Below, piece after piece: positions 8,366-17,373 of a DNA stretch of 64,000 nt (its first letter is position 1; the number at the start of each line of letters is the position of its first letter). Source of the DNA: Planctobacterium marinum (GTDB lineage: Bacteria > Pseudomonadota > Gammaproteobacteria > Enterobacterales > Alteromonadaceae); NCBI RefSeq assembly GCF_036322805.1, contig NZ_AP027272.1, positions 2,294,001 to 2,358,000 on the forward strand, given 5' to 3'. A model generated the notes under the pieces. It did no database searches and was not told where the DNA came from. It worked only from the letters and a program-made list of their open reading frames with translations. The position numbers were made by a program, and so were the translations under genes.

Positions 8366-9547
8366 ATGTTAACGCTTATCACGAATGTCGAACTCTATGC
8401 TCCAGCAGCAATGGGTGAAGTGGATGTTCTGGTTGCAGATAAACGCATCGCAGCCATTGCGCCGGATTTGAAAAACAAAATCACGGCTGACGGCACCATT
8501 ATGGAAATCATCGATGGCCGCGGCAAACTTATGTTTCCCGGTTTAGTGGACTCCTTAGTTCACATTTCTGGTGGTGGTGGTGAAGGGGGCTTTCATACCC
8601 GCACGCCGCAAATGAATTTAACTGACGCCACCTTGGGTGGGGTGACCACCGTTATCGGTGTGTTGGGTACAGATGCCACTACCCGTACCTTGTCTGATTT
8701 ATTGGCTAAAGCGCATGCGCTGGAAACAGAAGGGATTAGTACTTACTGCCACACTGGTTCTTATCAATTGCCCGCCAGAACGGTGCTGGATAATGTTACC
8801 GACGATATCATTTTAATCGACAAATTTATTGGTATTGGTGAGATAGCTATTGCTGATCATCGCTCATCGCAATTGCGCTCTAGTGAGCTGATGCGGGTTG
8901 CTTCGGAGGCAAGAGTTGGCGGTATGATTTCCGGAAAAGCGGGTATCGTTAGTATTCATGTTGGGGACAGTGACTCCATGCTGTATTTGCTGCACGAGTC
9001 AATTGAAAAGTCTGATTTACCCGTTACTCAGTTTTATCCCACTCACATTAACCGCAATGGCGCGTTGTTAGAGGCGGGCATGGAGTGGGCCAAGCAGGGC
9101 GGTTATATCGATTTTACCGCCAGCACCAATGAAAAGTTTATTGAAGAGGGGGAAGTTCCCGCGGCTAAAGCGCTGGCGGATTGCCTTGATTCGGGCGTCG
9201 CTGTTTCTCAGCTCACTATGAGTTCGGATGGGAATGCCAGTCTGCCTGTGTTTGATGATGCCGGCGAGTTGGTAGGATTGGAAGTTGGGCGAGTGGGCAG
9301 TCTTTACGAAGCATTCCAGGAAGCAGTGCTGGAATACGGTGTCGGTATTGTGGATGCCATTAGTTCCGTGACGCTATCACCCGCTCAGTTATTAAAGCTG
9401 AAGCACAAAGGGCGAATTGAAGTTGGTGCCGATGCCGATTTTATTTTGGCTACAAAAGATCGGTTGTTGCTCGAGCAAGTTTATGCCAAAGGGCGCTGCA
9501 TGGTGCGCGGTGGCAAAGCGCTGGTTAAAGGCACATTTGAAAACTAA
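8366..9547 (+). CDS. iadA: Isoaspartyl dipeptidase (beta-aspartyl peptidase), variant metal site
   Basis: Amidohydrolase-superfamily dipeptidase that hydrolyses beta-aspartyl dipeptides in the cytoplasm. Its 393 residues match the E. coli IadA length. It shows GGGGEGGFHTRTP (substrate-binding Glu73), SYQLPARTV (catalytic Tyr), IHVGDS, YPTHINRN and SSDGNAS (metal His, metal His, catalytic Asp). Two ligands differ from E. coli IadA as I recall it: the HxH motif reads LVH (Leu64, His66), and the bridging carboxylated lysine is replaced by GIGE (Glu159). Glu is, as I recall, common in related proteins, but loss of the first His is not expected. AAGGA precedes the ATG. Context suggests it processes beta-Asp-Arg from cyanophycin. 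Confidence 0.9.
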   Translation: MLTLITNVELYAPAAMGEVDVLVADKRIAAIAPDLKNKITADGTIMEIIDGRGKLMFPGLVDSLVHISGGGGEGGFHTRTPQMNLTDATLGGVTTVIGVLGTDATTRTLSDLLAKAHALETEGISTYCHTGSYQLPARTVLDNVTDDIILIDKFIGIGEIAIADHRSSQLRSSELMRVASEARVGGMISGKAGIVSIHVGDSDSMLYLLHESIEKSDLPVTQFYPTHINRNGALLEAGMEWAKQGGYIDFTASTNEKFIEEGEVPAAKALADCLDSGVAVSQLTMSSDGNASLPVFDDAGELVGLEVGRVGSLYEAFQEAVLEYGVGIVDAISSVTLSPAQLLKLKHKGRIEVGADADFILATKDRLLLEQVYAKGRCMVRGGKALVKGTFEN

Positions 9548-9562
9548 TTTGCTGCTATTAAA

Positions 9563-9584
9563 GGCATTGCACTTTTGCAATGCC
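9563..9584. terminator. Perfect hairpin between iadA and the convergent thioesterase gene
   Basis: GGCATTGCA (9563-9571), loop CTTT, TGCAATGCC (9576-9584). There is no long T tract. Its location between convergent stops supports terminator function for one or both transcripts. Confidence 0.6.
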
Positions 9585-9598
9585 CCTACTCACGAAGC

Positions 9599-10405
9599 TT
9601 ATTGATCAAAAATCGCAATCAGCTGACGACTGATCGCAACCAGTTCGCCTTCTTCATCGTGGATTTGTGCTTCAGCGTGGCCATAGCCACCATAGGCTTG
9701 CACCGTATGGGCCTCATAAGCTAACCAGGCTTCAGGAGCCAATGGTTTGTGTGGGTGCACAAACTCTACATTCCAACTCATGGTACTGGCAGGCGCAGGA
9801 CCTAAGGGCATTTGCAAGATGGTCGGTGGCCAGGCGTCAATCAGCGTTAATATGTGCGCGTCGGTAAATACCTTAGGCGCTTTTTTCAAGCGCATCCAGC
9901 CTTTGTAGCTGGATTGTTTACTGCCGGTGAAGGGCACTTTTCCCTCAGAAATTGACAAATCAATATGGCGCAAGAACTTCGGCGTGATGCGGGGGATTTG
10001 CGGAATAAATTTGGCTTTCTTAGGTGGTTCGGGAAGTGGTTTTACATTAGCTTCAACCAACACTTTAGATTGTCTGTCCTGGGCGAAACAAGCAAGAGCA
10101 GTTAAACATATTTGCTCGTTCTGCACGATACTGGCGGTAATTTGCGTGGCGTTTTTTCCTTCCCTCAGTAGTTGCCAGGTAAAACCGAAGGGCTGCTCAG
10201 TATTTAACGGCCCGACAAAGTTAAAGGTAATAGAGCGCAACACTCGCTCTGAGGGAACAATGCACTTTAAAACCTGGTAAAGAAGCCCGGCAGACAAGCC
10301 ACCAAAAACCGTACGGCCTTGTGCCCAGTCACCCGGCACTGTCAGTTGTAATTGCGATAAATCATCAGATTCATTGATGAGCTGAATATAATCATCTGGT
10401 TGCAT
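9599..10405 (-). CDS. TesB-like acyl-CoA thioesterase (hotdog fold)
   Basis: A 268-residue protein with tandem hotdog halves, as in TesB-like 4HBT_3 enzymes. The first half has GRTVFGGLSAGLLYQ and SITFNFVGPLN; the second has a DAWPPTI segment followed by MSWNVEFVHP, typical of this family's C-terminal domain. It probably hydrolyses acyl-CoA esters in the cytoplasm; chain length is not predictable. It is divergent from the MFS gene and convergent with iadA, so it is not part of either operon. Confidence 0.82.
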   Translation of the reverse strand: MQPDDYIQLINESDDLSQLQLTVPGDWAQGRTVFGGLSAGLLYQVLKCIVPSERVLRSITFNFVGPLNTEQPFGFTWQLLREGKNATQITASIVQNEQICLTALACFAQDRQSKVLVEANVKPLPEPPKKAKFIPQIPRITPKFLRHIDLSISEGKVPFTGSKQSSYKGWMRLKKAPKVFTDAHILTLIDAWPPTILQMPLGPAPASTMSWNVEFVHPHKPLAPEAWLAYEAHTVQAYGGYGHAEAQIHDEEGELVAISRQLIAIFDQ

Positions 10406-10626
10406 GGAAAATTGCTCATTTAATAAAGAAGGGAAAAGTATTACAGATAAGTGGTCCGATGTCTAACCAGTTGAGTTGTCAAAATTACCCTCCATCATAG
10501 TGCTCGCCAGCCGTTCCGGGCTCGGTGTTAAAAAATTGTTAGTTTGCAAACGTATGCAGATGGGCTATCTATTACAACAAGCAAAAAAAAGTGCTTCAAT
10601 AGCACAAAATACCAAGATAAATCAAA

Positions 10627-12075
10627 ATGCTAAATATCCAGAGAAACCTGTCAAACCGCTTCTACGCAATTCTGAGTTTACCCGCCACAGCCATGGGCTT
10701 TGCTCTGTCAGTGCAAATAGCCGCCATGAGCTGGATTTTACAAACCCAGTTTGGTTTGGATGTACATGATATTGGTTTTGTTTGGGCTGCCGGTCCTCTG
10801 GCCGGGATTATCGGACAGGTTATTGTCGGTGCTATCAGTGATAACGTTTGGTTTTGGGGTGGCAGGCGCCGTCCTTTCATACTGATTGGTGGTGTACTAG
10901 CGGCACTGAGTTTACTGGCTTTACCCAATATCGATGTTATATCTACCTCTTTGGGTATAGAGGGTATCGTGGGTGTTGCCATTACAGTGGCATTGGTATT
11001 GGATTTATCTATCAACGTCAGTTTTAACCCAACCCGCAGTATTATTGCTGATGTGACGCCGGAAGGAGAAGAGCGCACCAAGGGCTATACCTGGATGCAA
11101 ACCGTGTCCGGCAGTTTTGGGGTGTTGGCCTATGCTATAGGGGCAATTTGGAACAACTTTGCACTGATTTACTTCAGTGTCTTTTTGGTACTGGCATTTT
11201 CCGTTATTCCCAACCTGTTTATCGAAGAGCCGAAAGAACTCAAATCTGAGTTACACCCCGAATTAGAGCAAACAAAAATGGGGTTTTGGGCTGGTTTGAA
11301 GGTAATTCAGCCGTTGTGGGGCTTTTTGATTTATGGCTTGTACGCGTTAGTGGCACGCCTTGCCGATATCAAATTTGATCATTACTACATTGAAATCGTG
11401 TGTTTTGTTTTAACCCTCTTTTTTGTGGCCAAAACGCTACTCACTAAAGAGCAACAGGGTGGTAGCAATACCGAGCACCTGGGTTTTCAAAAAGTGTTAG
11501 CCGCTCACTCATTCACCTGGGTGGGTATCCAGTCGATGTTTATCTATATGACGCCGTTTGTGCGCTTTAACCAACCAGATATTGATGATAATGCACTAGG
11601 TTCCGTGGTGGGGTACAGCTTTATGATCTTCAATGCCATTGCCGCGGTGTTACCGGTACTGCTATTGCAACCGCTGTCGGCCAAGTTCGGTGCAGTTAAG
11701 ACTCACGGCTGGTGCATTGCCTCGATGGCGGTAGGGTATTTTGTGATGACCTTCATGGGCGCCAATACCTATGGCATTTACATGTTAATGGCACTGCTAG
11801 GCGTGGGTTGGTCTGCAACAATTAGTCTGCCTTTTGCCATCATGTCTCGCAAAGTTGAGCAATCAAAAATGGGCCTTTACATGGGGCTGTTTAATTTGTC
11901 TGTCGTGTTACCCCAGTTGGTAGCCAGTCTCGGGGTAGGCATGATTGTAGGCAACGCTGAAGATAAAAATGTGCTGTTTATTATCTGTGGTGTTTGCCTG
12001 GCGATTTCTGCCGTGTGTTGGCTCGGGGTGACAGAAGAAAAACTGGAAAATGTGGAAGCCGGCTCAGGACACTGA
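10627..12075 (+). CDS. MFS transporter, sucrose-proton symporter-like
   Basis: A 482-residue, 12-segment transporter of the major facilitator superfamily. The loop after TM2 reads SDNVWFWGGRRRPFI, the GRRRPFI motif typical of the SUT/SLC45 glycoside-proton symporter group. Segment 4 has NPTRSIIADVTPE, also typical. It probably imports a sugar or glycoside with protons. No glycosidase gene adjoins it, so the substrate is open. The ATG has only a weak ribosome-binding site. It is transcribed alone, divergent from the thioesterase gene. Confidence 0.85.
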   Translation: MLNIQRNLSNRFYAILSLPATAMGFALSVQIAAMSWILQTQFGLDVHDIGFVWAAGPLAGIIGQVIVGAISDNVWFWGGRRRPFILIGGVLAALSLLALPNIDVISTSLGIEGIVGVAITVALVLDLSINVSFNPTRSIIADVTPEGEERTKGYTWMQTVSGSFGVLAYAIGAIWNNFALIYFSVFLVLAFSVIPNLFIEEPKELKSELHPELEQTKMGFWAGLKVIQPLWGFLIYGLYALVARLADIKFDHYYIEIVCFVLTLFFVAKTLLTKEQQGGSNTEHLGFQKVLAAHSFTWVGIQSMFIYMTPFVRFNQPDIDDNALGSVVGYSFMIFNAIAAVLPVLLLQPLSAKFGAVKTHGWCIASMAVGYFVMTFMGANTYGIYMLMALLGVGWSATISLPFAIMSRKVEQSKMGLYMGLFNLSVVLPQLVASLGVGMIVGNAEDKNVLFIICGVCLAISAVCWLGVTEEKLENVEAGSGH

Positions 12076-12186
12076 GTTTTTGTACTTTACAGTTTTAAGC
12101 CACTTTACTCGTATAAGATTATCTTTAATGAATAGTGCAACAATATTTCAATATTTGATGTAGATTTTGCCGGGGCGCCGGCGCGC

Positions 12187-12334
12187 CTTAAGGAATGCTG
12201 CCTGCGGCACTCCTTAAGAATCCTCCGCAGCCCTTGACACGCAAAGCGTAATCTTCGTATTCAGCACAACAATGACCATCAATGACAGCACGTCCGTGTG
12301 CTGGCATTGATTGAGGTATCTTCCCTGATACCTC
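12187..12334. repeat. Cluster of three hairpins (REP-like or structured RNA)
   Basis: Three strong inverted repeats lie within 150 bp downstream of the MFS gene: CTTAAGGA/TCCTTAAG with an inner TGCC/GGCA (12187-12218); TCAATG-CAGCAC/GTGCTG-CATTGA with one mismatch (12279-12310); and GAGGTATC/GATACCTC (12313-12334). A GC-rich GGCGCCGGCGCGCC-like stretch precedes them. They lie between convergent genes and may be terminators, a REP-type repeat or a structured RNA. The rest of 12076-12483 shows no credible gene. Confidence 0.5.
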
Positions 12335-12483
12335 TCATTGCTGTGTGACCTGAATACATAGCTTACTGCGTGTAAAGGGAACCCCGAATAGTGCTCTGAG
12401 CTGAACATGGTGCTGACATTAATAAAGCTAAAACATACCATCTTATTGAGAAGGTGTAGTCTGTAAAAATAGATTTGCTGTAA

Positions 12484-13758
12484 CTAATCTAATTGTTGTT
12501 GATAAAAGACAACGAAGTTAACCAGTACTTTAAGGGCGGCTTCGATGTCTTCCACCAATACGGATTCAGCCGGGTGGTGGCTTATGCCTTTTTCGCAGCG
12601 TACAAATAACATGGCTACCGGGCAGATGTCGGCCAGTGCCATGGCATCGTGACCGGCACCGGATGGCAGGGAAATTTGCCGGTATCCTGCGGCATTAATG
12701 CTATTGGACACCAGATGCTGCAATTTGGCATCGCAGGCAACGGCTTTGGCACTGTGAGTCATTTTCCATTCCAATGTTACCTTGCGTTTTTCGCTGACTT
12801 GCCCAAGTACTTGCTGCAGGATCTCAATAACCGTATCTCGGCGGCTGTCGATTTCACTGCGAATGTCCAGGGTAAACTGCACTTCTCCGGGAATGACGTT
12901 GACGGCATTGGGATAGTTAGTGATTTTTCCCACTGTAGCCACCACACCCAATTCCGAAGCGACTTCTTCAATAGCTTGAATCATCTCTGCGGCAGCGACC
13001 AGCGCATCGGTGCGCATATTCATAGGCACTGTACCAGCGTGTCCGGCTTCGCCCAGGATTTTCAGGGTAAAGCGTTTTGCTCCAGCAATGCCAGATACAG
13101 TTCCAACCGGGATGTGCTCAGCTTCCAGTACCGGACCTTGTTCGATGTGAGTTTCTAAAAAACCGAGGATTTTGTCTTTCAACCGCGAAGCTTCATTGAC
13201 CCGATTAATATCGCAGCCAAAGTTTTTCAGGGCATCTTCGATGGTTACCCCTTGGGCATCAATCAGACCAGACCACTGTTGTTGCCAAAGGCCAGTGATG
13301 GCACGGCTACCCAATAGTGTGGTACCAAAGCGAGTGCCTTCTTCGTCACCAAAGGCGACAATTTCCAGGTGAAAGGGGAGCTTGATATCGTTGTCGTATA
13401 AGTACTGAACCAGTGATATGGGTAATATGATGCCCAGAATACCGTCGTAAATGCCGCCATTAGGCACGGTATCAATATGGCTACCCATAACAAAACTCTT
13501 GGCGTCGGGATCGGGTGCGGCATAGCGGCCCCACTGATTACCCGCTTGGTCAACCCAGGTTTCCATGCCCGCAGAGGCCATCCATTGCGCCACTTGAAGG
13601 TTAGCCATACTGTGCTCGGGGGTCAGATAACGTCTGTCCATACCTTCATAAGATTGACTGTGCAGCGCGAGAGCGTCACAGCGGCTAAAAACCTGCTGTG
13701 CATAGTCGCTCATATCGAGGTTTTTAATATCAGGCGCCACTGTAGACTCCCAGGGCAT
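12484..13758 (-). CDS. Allantoate amidohydrolase-like M20 peptidase (AllC/PucF/HpxK type)
   Basis: A 424-residue binuclear-metal amidohydrolase. Metal-binding motifs are MGSHIDTVPNGGIYDG (His94, Asp105), FGDEEGTRF (Glu139-140), the dimerisation-domain GHAGTVPM and late PSGAGHDAM. The family covers allantoate amidohydrolases and N-carbamoyl-amino acid hydrolases. Immediate co-transcription with a PucG-like aminotransferase favours allantoate to ureidoglycine plus CO2 and ammonia. The ATG at 13758 overlaps the aminotransferase end by 29 bp and has GGAG 12 bases upstream. An internal ATG at 13713 lies just after that stop but lacks a clear ribosome-binding site. Last gene of the five-gene operon. 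Confidence 0.87.
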   Translation of the reverse strand: MPWESTVAPDIKNLDMSDYAQQVFSRCDALALHSQSYEGMDRRYLTPEHSMANLQVAQWMASAGMETWVDQAGNQWGRYAAPDPDAKSFVMGSHIDTVPNGGIYDGILGIILPISLVQYLYDNDIKLPFHLEIVAFGDEEGTRFGTTLLGSRAITGLWQQQWSGLIDAQGVTIEDALKNFGCDINRVNEASRLKDKILGFLETHIEQGPVLEAEHIPVGTVSGIAGAKRFTLKILGEAGHAGTVPMNMRTDALVAAAEMIQAIEEVASELGVVATVGKITNYPNAVNVIPGEVQFTLDIRSEIDSRRDTVIEILQQVLGQVSEKRKVTLEWKMTHSAKAVACDAKLQHLVSNSINAAGYRQISLPSGAGHDAMALADICPVAMLFVRCEKGISHHPAESVLVEDIEAALKVLVNFVVFYQQQLD

Positions 13759-14947
13759 TATCTACAGCTGCTCCAGCGGACATTGAATGCCCTGCGCGAC
13801 GCAATACCGTTTCCAGAGACTGCAGGGTGTGCAATACCGCATCTTTACGAGCATTGTAACCCATGGTACCCAAACGCCAGATTTTGCCGTGCAGAGGCCC
13901 AAAACTGGTGCCAATCTCAATGTTAAAATCTTCCAGTAGTTGGCTGCGGATTTTCTCACCATCAACATTTTCTGGAATGTAGACACCCACCACATTGGTC
14001 ATTTTGTTGCTTTGGTCACCAAACAGTTTGAGATTAAGTCCTTGAGCGCCTTTGGCCATAGCATCACCATGGAGTTTGTGTCGCACTATGCAGTTTTCGA
14101 TGCCTTCTTCCAGCAAGTTGATGGCACACTCTCGTGCGCAATAAAGCATGGATGTGGCCTCTGTATGGTGATTCAGGCGCTCTTCTCCCCAATAATCGAG
14201 GATCATAGGGATATCAAAATAATTGGAGCGAATACGGCTGGCTTCACCATTTTCATGATGTTCGCTGCGAATACCGGCTTCTACGTGGTGACGCTTTCTG
14301 ACAAGCTCAACATAGCGTTCGCTCAGTGTGATGGGGGCGGAACCTGATGGACCGCCTAAACACTTTTGCAGGCCCACAGAAACGGCATCTAGCTGCCACT
14401 GATCGGTTTCAAAGGGGTTACCGCCAATCGAAGCGGTGGCATCGGAGTAAAACAGCACGTCGTAACGACGACAGATTTCGCCTAAGTGCTCCAGCGGTTG
14501 CAACATAGTAGTAGAAGTATCGCCTTGTACCATGGCCAATACTTTGGGCCGGATTTTTTTGATGGCGTCTTCCACTTGTTCTGGTTGGAATACTTCCCCC
14601 CATGGTACTTCAATGGTGTGTACCTCAGCGCCCGCGCGCTCTGCTATCTCTTGCAACAGATGTCCAAAACGACCAAAAATCGGCACCAGCACTTTGTCAC
14701 CAGGTTCGATACAGGAAACTAACACTGCTTCGATACCAGCGCGTGAAGTGCCATCAATCAATAAAGTCGCCTGATTGTTGGTTTTAAAAACCTGTTGATA
14801 CAAGGACATCACTTCGTTCATGTAGCCCGTCATTACCGGATCGTATTGACCAATCAATTGCGTTGACATGGCTGATAATACTCTTGGATAACAATTGATG
14901 GGGCCGGGACCCATTAACAATCTCGGTGGGGGATTTAGTCTGTTCAT
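13730..14947 (-). CDS. (S)-ureidoglycine-glyoxylate aminotransferase-like, class V (PucG/HpxJ type)
   Basis: A 405-residue PLP aminotransferase. It probably transfers the amino group of unstable ureidoglycine to glyoxylate, giving oxalurate and glycine. MGPGPINCYPRV and IGQYDP open the fold. GDTSTTM replaces the GETSTG-type motif of alanine-glyoxylate enzymes and resembles PucG. SDATASIGG holds the PLP aspartate and VGLQKCLGGPSG the Schiff-base Lys195. Start chosen at 14947 because GGAAGGAGCAAT precedes it; an upstream in-frame start (15019) would run into the permease gene. The AllC-like gene downstream supports the ureide role. Alanine- or serine-glyoxylate transaminase is the alternative. 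Confidence 0.85.
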   Translation of the reverse strand: MNRLNPPPRLLMGPGPINCYPRVLSAMSTQLIGQYDPVMTGYMNEVMSLYQQVFKTNNQATLLIDGTSRAGIEAVLVSCIEPGDKVLVPIFGRFGHLLQEIAERAGAEVHTIEVPWGEVFQPEQVEDAIKKIRPKVLAMVQGDTSTTMLQPLEHLGEICRRYDVLFYSDATASIGGNPFETDQWQLDAVSVGLQKCLGGPSGSAPITLSERYVELVRKRHHVEAGIRSEHHENGEASRIRSNYFDIPMILDYWGEERLNHHTEATSMLYCARECAINLLEEGIENCIVRHKLHGDAMAKGAQGLNLKLFGDQSNKMTNVVGVYIPENVDGEKIRSQLLEDFNIEIGTSFGPLHGKIWRLGTMGYNARKDAVLHTLQSLETVLRRAGHSMSAGAAVDNALGVYSGA

Positions 14948-14976
14948 ATTGCTCCTTCCAATAACTCTATCGCGCT

Positions 14977-15801
14977 TCACATGACCAACTGTGCGAGCAT
15001 GCGCACGCCTGTGATACAAAGCACGATGGCAAATACTTTTTTCAACCTGGCACTATCCAATTTGCTGCCGATGTTCGCACCTACAGGCGCAAACAATACG
15101 GTAAGGGGAACAATGCAAAGGAGTCCTGGTAGATTAACCAGGCCAAATGTCCCCATCGGCGCGTCTTCAGGCGTTTGGCCTAGTATTAACATGGTTAACG
15201 CACCTGGTAGGGAGATAAGCAGGCCTATGGCAGCAGCGGTGCCCACTGCTCTATGGGCGGGGTAGCTACAGGCGGTTAACATGGGTACCGAAAGTGTGCC
15301 ACCGCCAATACCTACCATAGAGCTAAAGAAACCGATAATTGAAGCCATTAGACTTTGTCCGGCTTTACCGGGCAGTGAGTCTGCAATAGCAGAATTGGCG
15401 GTACGAAATAGCATGTTGAGTGCTGATAATGTGGCAATCACCCCGAATAACAAGGTAAACCAGTAGCCGGATACAACCGTTACCAGATAGCTTCCAGCGA
15501 AAACACCAAACAAGATAAAGGGCCACCAGGCTTTTAACAGTTCGCTATCCACATTACCTTTTTTGCTGTGCGCTTTAATGGAACTCAAGGAAGTGGGGAT
15601 AATGGTTGCCAGTGAAGTGGCAGTAGCCACTACCATCGCGGTTTCGGCTGACACGCCAAAGCTTTGAAACAGGAAGTACAACACGGGGACTATGACTATT
15701 CCGCCACCCACGCCTAATAACCCGGCCAATAAACCGGCAAAAACACCCGTGACCATCAATGCGGCGATGGTACTCCAGTTTTCTATGATTAATTCCAACA
15801 T
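14977..15801 (-). CDS. TSUP-family membrane transporter (TauE/SafE)
   Basis: A 274-residue inner-membrane protein with about eight hydrophobic segments in two related halves. Each half carries a glycine-rich motif (LLAGLLGVGGGIVIVPVL at about 25-42; SSMVGIGGGTLSVPML in the second), the TSUP hallmark. The family moves small organic or sulfur anions. Placed inside the ureide operon, it may export a carboxylate end product such as oxalate, or import the substrate; this is inference. AAGGAAAGT precedes the ATG. It lies 12 bp after the preceding gene. Confidence 0.85.
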   Translation of the reverse strand: MLELIIENWSTIAALMVTGVFAGLLAGLLGVGGGIVIVPVLYFLFQSFGVSAETAMVVATATSLATIIPTSLSSIKAHSKKGNVDSELLKAWWPFILFGVFAGSYLVTVVSGYWFTLLFGVIATLSALNMLFRTANSAIADSLPGKAGQSLMASIIGFFSSMVGIGGGTLSVPMLTACSYPAHRAVGTAAAIGLLISLPGALTMLILGQTPEDAPMGTFGLVNLPGLLCIVPLTVLFAPVGANIGSKLDSARLKKVFAIVLCITGVRMLAQLVM

Positions 15802-15813
15802 ACTTTCCTTACG

Positions 15814-17373
15814 TTATTTCGCTATGGCTTTACCATCACTGCGCGGATCGGTAGCCGCAGTAACGTTATTTTTCGTATCGAGATGCACGGCTCCTGCGTG
15901 CCCCATCATTTCGCTTAAAGCTGGGGCAAGGGCGATATCATGGCCTTTGTCCTTGAGCTCCTTGATCACACTTTCCCCTAAATTGTCTTCTATTTTTAGG
16001 TTGTGACTGACATCACCCCAGGTTCTGCCCAATAGCCAGCGAGGCTCAGCAACGGCTTCTGATAGAGAACGATTCAGCCAGCTGTAGCGGCTGAATAGTG
16101 CAGCCTGGGTTTGGGGTTGGCCTTCGCCCCCCATAGTGCCATACACCATACGGTTACCATTGTGGTATTGAGCATATGCTGGATTGAGGGTGTGAAAAGG
16201 CTTTAAGCCCGGTTGCAGGTATTGCAATGAATCTGGCTGTAACGAAAACGAGGTACCACGATTGTTCCAAACAATGCCCGTTTGACCCGACACTATACCA
16301 CTGCCAAACTCCCAATAGAGACTTTGAATATAGCTCACCATGCGGCCTTGATTGTCACAGGCACCCATCCAGATGGTGTCGCCGGGTTTCGCTTCATGAG
16401 GCCATGGCAGGGGATTGTTTAGGGATATGTCGCTCACCAGTTGGTCAAGGTAGTCGTATTTTAGCCAATCTTGTTGCGCTTGTTTGAGTCTTTGCGCATC
16501 GCCAATCGTCGCATTGCGCACGATAAAAGCGCGCTTGGTACATTCGACGAGCAGATGAATGGCCTCTGCTTCGCTATTGGCTTGTTGTTTTACCCGGTCA
16601 AATAGCGCCAGGATCATTAAGGACGCTAACCCCTGAGTGGGGGCGGGCAAGTTATATAAACGGGCAATACTGGTGTCTACTGACAGTGGCTGAACCAATT
16701 TAGCTTTGTAGCTTTGAAAATCTTCAATATTGATTGGCGAGCCAGCAGCGCTCAAATCATGGGCCAATGCCTGGGCTATATCACCTTGGTAGAAGTCATT
16801 AAGCCCACTATCTGCAAGTTGTGAAAGGGTGTTACCCAACTGCGCAAGTTTTAATGTGTGTCCTTTTTTAAGGACTGCACCATCAAATAAAAAGGTTTTT
16901 GTAAACTCGCTGAACGCTTTGAAATCAGGATGCGTTTTTCGACTGGCATCCTCCAGGCTTTGAGTGACTTCAATCCCTGTTTTTGCATGATTGATTGCAT
17001 TACTCATTAGGCTTTGGAGGGGAATAGCACCTTGCCATCCCGCACTTATTTCGAGTGCTTTTTGCCAGCCTGAAACCGCACCCGCCATGGTAAGTGCTGC
17101 CAACGCGCCTCGAGATGGGATTGTCTGTTGTTCAGCATAAAATTCTGGTGTGGCATTTTGTGCCGCACAGCCTGCAGCATCGATAGCTACTGGTGCTTTG
17201 CCCGGCTCACTAATAAGCCAAAAACCATCGCCACCTAAGCCATTCATGTGGGGGTACACCACGGCAATGGTTGCTGCTGCGGCCACCATTGCTTCGATTG
17301 CGGTACCGCCTTGTTGTAATATTTCGCTGCCCGCTTCGGTTGCAGCACTATGAGGGGCCGTAAATCCTATCAC
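15814..17373 (-). CDS. Gamma-glutamyltransferase-fold Ntn hydrolase, oxamate amidohydrolase (HpxW)-like
   Basis: A 519-residue self-processing N-terminal-nucleophile hydrolase. N-terminal GGT features include GGTAIEAMVAAAATIAVVYPHMNGLGGDGF. The small subunit should begin at Thr333 in GDTIWMGACD, followed by GSGIVSGQTGIVWNNRG and GTMGGEGQPQTQA. There is no signal peptide, unlike periplasmic GGT. The length, cytoplasmic nature and ureide operon fit Klebsiella HpxW, an oxamate amidohydrolase of this fold (oxamate to oxalate plus ammonia). The start is GTG within a GTGA overlap with the amidase stop, so the genes are translationally coupled. The fold is certain; the substrate is inferred. Confidence 0.83.
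   Translation of the reverse strand: MIGFTAPHSAATEAGSEILQQGGTAIEAMVAAAATIAVVYPHMNGLGGDGFWLISEPGKAPVAIDAAGCAAQNATPEFYAEQQTIPSRGALAALTMAGAVSGWQKALEISAGWQGAIPLQSLMSNAINHAKTGIEVTQSLEDASRKTHPDFKAFSEFTKTFLFDGAVLKKGHTLKLAQLGNTLSQLADSGLNDFYQGDIAQALAHDLSAAGSPINIEDFQSYKAKLVQPLSVDTSIARLYNLPAPTQGLASLMILALFDRVKQQANSEAEAIHLLVECTKRAFIVRNATIGDAQRLKQAQQDWLKYDYLDQLVSDISLNNPLPWPHEAKPGDTIWMGACDNQGRMVSYIQSLYWEFGSGIVSGQTGIVWNNRGTSFSLQPDSLQYLQPGLKPFHTLNPAYAQYHNGNRMVYGTMGGEGQPQTQAALFSRYSWLNRSLSEAVAEPRWLLGRTWGDVSHNLKIEDNLGESVIKELKDKGHDIALAPALSEMMGHAGAVHLDTKNNVTAATDPRSDGKAIAK

Noticed and set aside
12214-12441. 75-residue minus-strand frame between the MFS gene and the AllC-like gene
   Set aside because: It runs through the hairpin cluster, has no ribosome-binding site and no recognisable protein character.
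13730-15019. Longer aminotransferase start at 15019
   Set aside because: It overlaps the permease gene, and the GGAAGGAG site before 14947 clearly marks the start.
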